This document shows, piece by piece, positions 56,384 through 64,000 of a DNA stretch of 64,000 nucleotides; within the stretch, counting starts at the first letter, position 1, and each line of letters opens with the position of its first letter. The DNA lies in NCBI GenBank assembly GCA_951799425.1, contig OX637393.1:28691744-28755743 (forward strand), given 5' to 3'. The notes beneath the pieces are model-generated. The model saw nothing but the letters and a program-made list of their open reading frames with translations, was not told the origin of the DNA and did not search any database. The position numbers and the translations under genes were made by a program. Origin of the DNA: Ilex aquifolium (taxonomy: Eukaryota > Streptophyta > Magnoliopsida > Aquifoliales > Aquifoliaceae).

Positions 56384-57480
56384 AGATCTGAGAAAATAGT
56401 GAGGCTACAAGGTTCGAGTAGTAGAGCTCGCTTTTAGACACCATAGTACCGAGATTTGTGTAAGAGACAACTTTCATTATGGACTATGCATGTGGAGCGA
56501 GGGGTCAATCACGTTGGGGTAAGTAACACATCTGCCCCTTTGTTATTCGACTCAAAAGGGTGGACTGAGCTATTTGCAGCCCCGGTGCTTGGAAATGTGG
56601 ACATGGTCAGAGAGTTTTACACACACATACGTGACACTATAAAGGATAGTGAGTACTTTACAACATATGTCTGAAGTCAAGTTTTCCATTGAGCTTATTT
56701 CCACCACCCTACATCTTTTCCGGGTAGAATGTGATCTTTTTTATTTTTGACCTGAGAGTGGTATACCCACACTTTCATCAGTTGCATCAGTGTTGCATGG
56801 TATTCCTTATCCTGACGGTTGAAACTGTCAGTTGTGGTACCACAAGGATTTAACTAGAGATTATAGGTTTATAAATCTAATAGTTAACTATAACATTGAC
56901 TCGAAGAATCATATTTTTATTTTTCCCAAACCACGAGCCTATTTGCTACTTGCTATTGGTAATAGGTTTGGAGATAGATTTGCCACGTGCCATTTGATGA
57001 GGGGAGGATTACCGATACTTTGCCCTTTGGTTCTCTGATCACTTGTATATGTCTAGATAGGGTTGTTGGTGCTTTAGATTTTGACAAGTTGATGAGACCA
57101 AAGAGACCTCTAGGGAAGGAGTCTCTAAGACAAAGTGAGACACACTCGAGATATATGCTTGATACTATGGAGGTAGAGGTAGAGGGTGACGAGATTGAGA
57201 CTGAGATCCATGGTACTACTTCTGTAGAGCCTGATACATCTAGTCACGCACCATCGTCGAGGCAGGCACAAGGCCATACCATATGTACCACACTCCCTAG
57301 GACACCTCCTGCAGCTGCGTTGGATCAATGGATTGCCATTCATTTAGCTCTAAGAAAGCTACAGAGCAGTATTGATTAGCAACATAGTCTTTTCGCTCTT
57401 CGTATGGATGCTATTAATGAGGGTATGATAAGCCTACAGATGGATCAGTGGGAGATTAGGAGGGATGTTTGATGTCTCAG
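56384..57480 (+). pseudogene. Remnant of the 'putative plant transposon protein' type ORF
   Basis: A start MPPRSEKIVRLQGSSSRARF at 56376 is followed in other frames by GWTELFAAPVLGNVDMVREF, then YTHIRDTIKDSEYFTTYV, and later LPFGSLITCICLDRVVGALD plus an acidic C-terminal tail (EVEVEGDEIETEIHG). This matches, as I recall, the plant retroelement ORF with KGW..L....V..FYANI....S...VRG and LPYG.LI motifs (Pfam family called putative plant transposon protein). It is broken by several frameshifts. It is usually found downstream of gag in non-autonomous or SIRE-type elements. Confidence 0.7.
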
Positions 57481-58699
57481 GCACACGATGTAGAATTTTG
57501 GCTTTATTTCAAATGATGAGCCCGAGACATCCAGAGCAGATGGTGGATATGTAGTCATTTGAGCTATGACTTTTAGAGACTTAGTATAAGTCATATGTGA
57601 GCTTAGGAGTGTCTTACATTCATTCATGGCTTGTACTAAAGTACTATGTTATCTTTTTGTTGACTTTTATCTTTTGTTAATTTTTATTTGTTTAGCTCTT
57701 ATTTGATGTTTAATCATATTTGACTTTGAGTTATATGCCTTGTCTGTCCCTTGCTTAGGTGACTTGCTTGATTTGGCTAGTTGTGATGCATTCATACATT
57801 GTTGTTATACTATGATTCTATGTCATGATTTTTGCAGGTCATCATTGAATTGACATCTGTAGCAAATAAAATAAGAATATTTTGGGTAACTTGATTATGT
57901 ACCTTGCTTGTCATGGGTTGTCATTGAATTGACATTTATGACAAAAAGGGGAGAATATTTTAGGTACATGTGAGAGAAATCGGAGATATTTACTTTTGAC
58001 TAGATTAGATATGTTATGTGTGAACATAGAAATGAGGAGTTTGTTCAGATGCTCTAGAGGAGTAAATTTTGCAAACTTGGCATGAAGTCACATTTTTTTC
58101 TTTGTTTATTTTTTACTTGTTATTTTACTTGTGAACACCACGGGGAAGAACTTGATGTGTTTCATATTGATAAATTTATAGGTTCTGAAGCATATTGGGC
58201 AAGTTAGTTTCTAACATGTTACATATTTTCACTTGCATGATGTATAAATATTTATGCCCTATGCTTATCTAGGTTCTTTCCAAACCTATGATTATTTTAT
58301 GTATTTCCCTAACATGTGATGCTTTTCACGATGTTTTGGTTTGAGTGGTGATGTGCAGGACTACGATCCTCAAGCTTCATCAAAAGAAGTAGATGATGTT
58401 TTTCATGAGAAACTCATTCTTCTACCTTGAGATCTTCATTACAACCTAGATCCCTAAGATCCAAAGGCTACCACTAGAGATTCTACCCAACCTCACAAAT
58501 TAGAGTTGAAGATCTCGATGGTTTGATAAACTCATTGGTGTGTGCATACCAAGGATAACTGGATTGTCATAATCGCTCGAGGCCTAGACGAACCGTGCAG
58601 CAGGGAGGTCCAAGTGAAGCTACACTAAACTTCGAAGAGGGATTTTCGGCAGAGAGACATAGTAAGGAAAGGACTATCTAACCATTGTATTGGTTGAGA
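57481..58699. other. Non-coding 3' interior and putative polypurine tract
   Basis: Two related words, ATCATTGAATTGACATCTGT (57841) and GTCATTGAATTGACATTTAT (57919), are followed by AGCAAATAAAATAAGAATATTT and GACAAAAAGGGGAGAATATT. The second is the GACAAAAAGGGGGAGA tract that I associate with SIRE elements, where it precedes the 3' LTR. No gene. Confidence 0.55.
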
Positions 58700-59145
58700 T
58701 ATAAATCTCCAGTACTTGTATATTCACTTAGCTAGTAGTGGATTTGGCTTTGGTAAACCCTAAGTGGTTCCTCGCGGTTTTTTCCCGAGAAGGGATTCTG
58801 CGTCACCAAATCACATGTGTTCTTTATTGTTTGTTTAATACACTTGTAATTGTAAGCACACATACGCATTATATGTTTGTTGGAATGATTGCTTGAATGT
58901 TCATCCATACATAGTTGTGCAATTTGGGTTTGGGGATTTGGGATCTCCATGAGATTAATTGAGAGTGAATTAATTGAATATTAATTAAAATCAATCGTCA
59001 TGGTTATTTTGGTTTGTGGTGTCTAAAGGGGTTCTCATCTTTAATTTTCACATTCGATTGAGAAGAGGTAATTGTGGTAGATATCTATTTTTAATTGGTA
59101 ATCAATTTGTGATAAAATTGAAAAACTTATTCACCTCCCTCTCTA
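58700..59145 (+). repeat. Copia LTR 3' part (SIRE-like)
   Basis: The sequence TAGTAGTGGATTTGGCTTTG, AACCCTAAGTGGTTCCTCGC, GGTTTTTTCCCGAGAAGGG, TTCTGCGTCACCAAATCAC and the end ACTTATTCACCTCCCTCTCT is the R-U5 segment of SIRE-type copia LTRs. Directly after it the Tat reverse transcriptase starts (about 59146). The left limit of the LTR is not resolved. Confidence 0.65.
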
Positions 59146-59692
59146 TCCCACGATGGGTGACAAGGTAACCCAAAAATTTTCTCGAGCTTACCCCAAATGC
59201 GCACTTGGTCGCGTTCAACTTCAGGCCATACTTCCGTAGCATGCTAAAAGTCACCACGAGATTCTTTAGATGATCGGCCGAAACCCTACTCTTAACTAGC
59301 ATATCATCGATGGAGACCTCCATGGCTATGCCTAACTCTTTCTTAAATATTTTGTTCATAAAACATTGGTAGATGGCACCCACATTTTTCAAGCTGACCG
59401 ACATCTTCTCATAACAATAAATCCCCTGAGAAGTGATAAAGTCAGTTTTCTACTGATCGACTTCAAACAGTGGGATCTGGTGATATCCCGCCTGGGCATT
59501 CATAAAAGTCATGCGCTCGTAACCCACCATTGCGTCAACAAGCTTATCAACTTTTGTGAGGGGATAGTCATCTTTAGGGTAGACCCTGTTGAGATCCGTG
59601 AAGTCCACACAGACCCGCAACTTCCTGCTTTTCTTCTTGGTACAAACAGTATTTGACAACCACTCGGGGAACTGAACTTCCCTAATGCTCCC
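59146..59692 (-). pseudogene. Gypsy (Tat-like) reverse transcriptase remnant
   Basis: The frames 59450-59659 and 59102-59404 contain LRVCVDFTDLNRVYPKDDYP, LTKVDKLVDAMVGYERMTFM, NAQAGYHQI and then FMNKIFKKELGIAMEVSIDD, MLVKSRVSADHLKNLVVTFS, LNATKCAFGVSSRKFLGYLV and THRGIE. This matches gypsy RTs (RMCVDFTDLNKACPKD, YVDDMLVKS, LNP.KC.FGV..GKFLG..V). The active-site YVDD box reads SIDD. A frameshift and stops lie between the two frames. Confidence 0.92.
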
Positions 59693-61515
59693 TGATTGAT
59701 TGGAAACTACGTTGTTTCCTAACCGCTAAACATCACCCTCACCCTCAATGTGTGTATGGCTTATAGGAATGGGGGAGTGTCACTCTCCCTCCGGATGATG
59801 CAAGAAGATAGGAAACAACAACAAAATGGATGTGAATGGAAATGTGATGAACAAAATATGTGGAATGAAATGCGGGTGTGAACAAAAGCGCTCCCCAATC
59901 GTAAGGAGTCTTTCGTTGTCGGTGTTTTACTTGGAAAGAATTCCAAGGTCGTCTCCTCAGGGAAGGAAAGGGAGTTGTGTGAAAGTGATTTTGCAAAAGT
60001 GAAAAGAAAATGTAAAATCTTTTGTTTGAGTTTTGTGTTTGGTTTGTAAATGAAAATGCAAATAAAGCAAGTGTTGGCTAATCCAAAGGGTTCATTCCAA
60101 TGGGAATACCAAATCAACTCAAAGCCTTCCTCCGATTGAGCATGAATGAACGATTGATTCGGGGGAAGTTAGGGACGAGATTGGTGAGTATCTAAGCATA
60201 AACCGTGACTAGGCCTACGGAATATCAAAGGCTCACCAACTCATCCACTCTCAACCCCGTCAAACCGAACCATTTGACTCTAAAGGGAGGAATGAAGAAG
60301 AGTTGAAAATGGTATTCCCAAGAGGAATTTTCCCTTGGATTAACCAACTTAAATCCTAGCTACTCATATTAAAAATGCAAGACAAGCATAATGTAAATAG
60401 ACATGTAGAAGAAATGAAGATTAAAACTTAACTCAACGCAAGAAAACTTAAACTAAGAAGAAAAATATTCAAAACCCATTTCAAAGCTTGAAAATGAAGA
60501 ACACTTATATAACAATGGTGAAATCTAAAACATGCAAGTAAACTTGGAATAAACTTGAAACAACTAAGATTAAAGTGCAAGGAATGAAGATTACAAGAAG
60601 TTTAAAGCTTACAACAATTGAAATGGAAAGGAAAATGCAAAAACATAAACTTACATTACACTATTCATTATCTTCTACATGGAACTAAAACTAAGCTTAG
60701 GTAGCCAACCCTTTACAAATGAATGGAATGCTGAATATAATGGTGTGAGAGAGTTGCATTTTCGTCCATGAGGCTCCCCCCTAGCTGTGTGTACGAGCTC
60801 CCATCAAGAGAGGGCTGAATGGATGGCTTTGACAGGCTAGGAGATCATAGCCTGGGCAGCCCACTTCCCCCCATTCCTCCTTTAATGCATTGGCCTTTTT
60901 AGTCTTCCACTTGAGTGTAGGAGGCCTGTAAATGTGTAAGGAAATGTTGGGATAGGCGTGGGAGAAGTGTAGGTGGGACCCCCAAGCCTCAAAGTTGAGT
61001 TACAGGCTGTTTTCGCGACCAGAAGGTCCGGAGTACCGGTACCGAGTACCGGTACTGTTTTTCTGCACTGGACCACCTTCGGTAGAATCAGCATAACTCT
61101 TGATCTAACCGTAGGATTGAGCTGAAATTTTGAAACCAAACATAAGACACCCATATCTACAACTTTCATGTTTTGAACTTTTCCAAATTCTGAGTAGATC
61201 ATGGTAAAAATGGAGGAATTCCGAGGCAGTGCTTCCAATTGTTGCTGCAGCTGGTGCCCTTGTTCCCAAGTACCAATGCCTTCTTGATTTCTTCACTTTT
61301 AAGCCTCCAATTCTTCATGTATTATGTCCATGCATTCACCACACATCCATCAAGGTTGCAATGTCCTAAAATCAATCATTTAAGCTATAAAAGGTTGCAA
61401 CATCAAAATATCAACATTAGAGACAATTTTGGCTAACACTAAGTATTTAAATGCAAAAGTTGAGTTATAATGCATGTAATGAGCCCTTCAAATATGCAAT
61501 ATTATGTGCTCATCA
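59693..61515. mobile_element. Solo LTR inserted in the Tat reverse transcriptase (TSD CTCCC)
   Basis: The element starts TGATTGATTGGAAACTACG and ends ATTATGTGCTCATCA, flanked by CTCCC at 59688-59692 and 61516-61520. Removing it with one copy of the duplication leaves the gypsy reverse transcriptase frame continuous across the junction, which strongly supports these borders. It is 1,823 bp, related to the solo LTR at 51280-52991 but in the opposite orientation. A TACCGGTACCGAGTACCGGT palindromic cluster lies near 61034-61053. Confidence 0.93.
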
Positions 61516-61520
61516 CTCCC

Positions 61521-62000
61521 TACTTTGAGTAACCAGTCCACTTCCTCATCAACTGCATGCACATGGTGTGGTGCTGACCTCCGAGCCCTTTGCTTCACCG
61601 GCTTGAAGGCTGGATCGACATGTAGTCGATGAAAAATCACCTTGGGGCTCAGTCCACTCATCTCGATTGGCTTCTAGGCAAAAACATCAAAATTTTACCA
61701 GAGAAATGTCGCCATCTCATTCCTCTCGGTCTCCTCCAATGAAAAACTGACTAGGAAAAATCTCTCGGCTTCATCGGGGTAAAGGTATACCCTAACCAAG
61801 TCTTCCGTTGAACGATCGGTTGGGTCAACCATGGGCTCATCAATGCCTAGTCAACTGAATTGTGATTGCTGTTTTTAGTGCCAGTCTTCATGACGACGTA
61901 AAAACAGCCCTTGGATAATGCATGATCGCCACGAATTTCCATGATTCCTTTCGGTGTTGGAAACTTAATTTTCTGATGGAAAGAGGAACGCACAGCTTTC
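61521..62000 (-). pseudogene. Gypsy pol between protease and reverse transcriptase
   Basis: On the minus strand just before the solo LTR, a VDEEVDWLLKVG segment matches the start of Tat reverse transcriptases (EV.KLL..G.I.E). Upstream are broken frames from the protease-RT linker. Confidence 0.6.
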
Positions 62001-62290
62001 AACTAGTGGAGCCAAGTTCTCGCCATGATGGCATTGTAAAGAGAATCAGAATCTATCACCACACACTCTAATGGAGTGCTAACGGTTCCTACCATCACTA
62101 AAAGGGTAATCTTCTCGTGGGGGAGAGCATAGGAGTCGTTGAATCCCACAAGGGGCATCTTTACGGGCTTTAAGTCCCCAACGATGAACCCCATCTTTTG
62201 GAAGAGACTGTGGTACATGACCTCAGAGTAACTTCCCCGAGTCAATCAGGATCCTCTTCACGTCAAATGTCTCAAACCGGAGGGTGATGA
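62001..62290 (-). pseudogene. Gypsy protease remnant (Tat-like)
   Basis: The frame 62003-62245 reads SYSEVMYHSLFQKMG, then MPLVGFNDSYALPHEKITLL, CVVIDSDSLYNAIMARTWLH. Just before it, in another frame at about 62236-62262, the active-site box DVKRILIDSG is present. These match Tat proteases (V.R.LIDSGSS.DIL, ..L.GF.G....P.G.I.L, V.DC.S.YNAILGRP.L). The frame changes within the box. Confidence 0.88.
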
Positions 62291-62759
62291 CCAAAGCGTC
62301 TTCATGAGGGACCACCACCTCTGAAAGGTCAGTGTTGGTGAAAGTGATGGCATCCGCATCGACGTGAGGCCTCTTCAAGGACTACCCTTCACTCTTCTTC
62401 CCCTTCACCTTCACGGCTTGGACCACCTTCTGAAGGTCATCCCATAGTGAGTTATAGGTTTGCCGATCAACTGTAGAGGCATGGATGACCTCTATAATTG
62501 CCACTCCGAGCCCGTCTCTCTTCCTGCCTTCATGGAGCCCCTGGCTCCGGAGTCTATAAACTCGCCGAGGTGCACTAGTTGCTCTAAGAAAGCCTTGTAT
62601 ACCCTACAATCTTCGGTAAGATGCCTAGTGTGCCTATGATACGAACACCGGGAGGTCGAGTTTCTAGCTGTCGAGTCCCACTACATCTTAGGAGGCCATT
62701 TAAAAAGGGCTCTTTCTTGATCTTATGGACATCTTGTAAATGGGCTCCTTGAAGACTGT

Positions 62760-63950
62760 ATTCACCCCCTAAAGGACATGCGGAACGTTGGTACTGCCGA
62801 GCTTTTCCCGCTCGGAGCTTCCTTCTCTCTTTTCTTCGATCTACTGGCTTTGGTAGAAATCGCCACAGTATCCTTCTCCACCCTAGAATACTTGTTGATG
62901 CGGGACATCAAGTCCCTCATGTCTAGAGGGGTTCTCTTGGTGAGGGACTGGTGCAAGTCGGTGTCTCAGGATAACCCGAGCTTTAGAACTTCCTTCGACT
63001 TCAGTCACTTCCTCCTAGTAGCGGGTGCAGTACTGTCAGAGGCCCTCACCCTCCTTTCGCTTGAGTGTTAGTAGCGCATCGACATCCTTCGGCCTTTTGC
63101 CACTAGTGATGAACTGTGTCGTGAACTACTCGGTCATTTGCCTCCATGACCTGATGCTCTCCGGAGCAAGGCTCTCATGCCATTTCATGGGTGGTATACC
63201 CCAGGCTTATGGAGAACACTAGGCACAACAACTTGTGGTCGGTGTTGTAGATTGACATTAGTTGTTTATATTGCCAAAGATGACTCTTCGGGTTCGTTCT
63301 TCCATCGTACACTTTGAAGTGTGGTACGGTAAAATTCTTAGGCAATGCTCCAGATAAAGGGGGATACAAACTGCCCATCCTCCGTATCATCGTCCCCCGC
63401 CTCCGGACGCTCATCTCGGTGCTTGGGGTTCCTCCTACGCTTCTGATTCCCCCGCTTAGTGGAGGTTGTTTACCCAGCTTGGGAAGCTGCTCCTTTGGCA
63501 ATAACTAAATATCTGAGGCGTAGGTCTCGATGGGGGTAACGCTCAGCCGTGTTTCCCCTCCTTTCAGAGGCATCCTTATGGGAACGCTCTTGCCTAAAGG
63601 GGTGGGACTCTCATCGCTGACCCCGTTGGCTATCACCCTCGGATCTTTTGAAGTCACTGATTCAATTGAGAACATTAATATTGTCTCGCTCAATCAGCTT
63701 CAAGCAGTCATCGAGTCGATCCTCGATGAACTCCATTATTTCCTAAGCCAAAACCCCTCACCCCCTAGACTCTGGTCCAATGGGTGGGTGTGCTGGGAAT
63801 TACGTCGGAATCCGTCTGACAAACCGACGGATTGAGACTCCCTCAAAACAAGAAGGGATGCGATCCCCACATTCCTTGCGGGTAAGCTGTCCCCACCCTC
63901 CTTTCGGGCTCTTGTACTCACCAAAGTGTATCACAACGGGGAAGTCTGAT
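62760..63950 (-). pseudogene. Gypsy gag remnant (Tat-like)
   Basis: The frame 63736-63924 starts MVSTRARKEGGDSL. The frame 63175-63501 has LSGALPKNFTVPHFKVYDGR, TNPKSHLWQYKQLMSIYNTD and HKLLCLVFSISLGYTTHEMA, the gag core (LP..FK.P.F..YDG..DP..HL..Y...M...G..D...C..FP..L...A..W). The frame 62762-62956 has LTKRTPLDMRDLMSRINKYS, then VEKDTVAI (family: ..P....DL..R...YI..EE). Stops separate all three. Confidence 0.9.
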
Positions 63951-64000
63951 TCGTAAGTTTTCCACAGACAATGTCAAATTACACGAGTGAATTCCTGCAA

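Larger units (their letters stand above)
54239..59145 (+). mobile_element. SIRE-like copia derivative lacking pol (LARD-like)
   Basis: The plus-strand order is gag zinc-knuckle remnant (54294-54710), long non-coding AT-rich DNA, a plant-retroelement ORF remnant (about 56384-57480), a polypurine tract near 57943, and an LTR end near 58700-59145. No protease, integrase, reverse transcriptase or RNase H is seen, so it was mobilised in trans or has lost pol by deletion. The 5' LTR is missing because the Athila LTR begins at 54238 within its gag. SIRE affinity is suggested by the gag form, the downstream ORF and the GACAAAAAGGGGAGAAT word. Confidence 0.65.
59146..64000 (-). mobile_element. Tat-like Ty3/gypsy element, extends beyond the window
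   Basis: Minus-strand order: gag (from about 63950), protease (about 62280-61990), reverse transcriptase (61600-61521 and 59692-59146). It is interrupted by the solo LTR at 59693-61515 and cut at about 59146 by the SIRE-like LTR. The gag/protease/RT motifs agree with the Tat/Retand group. RNase H, integrase and LTRs are not in the window. Confidence 0.8.

Overview
The window is nuclear DNA from a dicot-type flowering plant. It carries spliced genes with GT-AG introns, a chloroplast-targeted Rubisco small-subunit gene, a plant-specific VEL-family PHD gene and a PPR gene, all set in AT-rich DNA dominated by plant transposable elements (Ty1/copia, Ty3/gypsy, LINE, hAT, Mutator). I cannot name the species. 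No bacterial features, CRISPR array, rRNA or convincing tRNA gene were seen.

Genes. Four host genes are well supported. (1) 2123-2746 (+), a single-exon U4/U6.U5 tri-snRNP 27 kDa protein (SNRNP27), with an RS/RD-rich N-terminus and the conserved C-terminal block. (2) 21754-22883 (-), a three-exon Rubisco small-subunit gene encoding 171 residues, which looks like the divergent T-type isoform. (3) 24186-25769 (-), an intronless 527-residue E-class pentatricopeptide repeat protein. (4) 30633-37704 (-), a four-exon VRN5/VIL1-type VEL gene (738 residues: PHD, FNIII, VEL), starting with a 22-nt coding exon, with a possible alternative first exon just upstream. These genes are functionally unrelated neighbours, as is usual in plant chromosomes.

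Left transposon zone (about 3.5-18.1 kb): a SINE-like trace, hAT MITEs, a short non-autonomous LTR element with one unexplained ORF (5279-7103), and a decayed minus-strand copia element (about 7568-14390) broken by a LINE fragment and by a hAT element that itself contains another hAT element. Then come two more MITEs and a second LINE fragment. Six DNA elements here and further right have exact or near-exact target-site duplications that I located by eye.

Middle zone (about 20-30 kb): MITEs lie between the genes, and there is a tandem duplication of about 741 bp at 27284-28768.

Right transposon zone (about 41.7 kb to the end): a decayed Mutator-like transposase gene (41731-44050), a 2.2-kb solo LTR (44268-46476), then a nested stack. 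A Tat-like gypsy element (59.1 kb to beyond the window end, minus strand) is bounded on its left by a SIRE-like copia derivative (54239 to about 59145, plus strand). That copia is bounded by an Athila-like gypsy element (46776-54238, minus strand). Two related solo LTRs of 1.7-1.8 kb in opposite orientations sit inside the Athila LTR (51280-52991) and inside the Tat reverse transcriptase (59693-61515), each with a 5-bp target-site duplication.

I found no convincing new cellular system. The most useful leads are the T-type Rubisco subunit, the alternative first exon of the VRN5-like gene, the ORF-bearing small LTR element, a tandem array of acceptor-like motifs in the Mutator intron, and the datable nested insertions.
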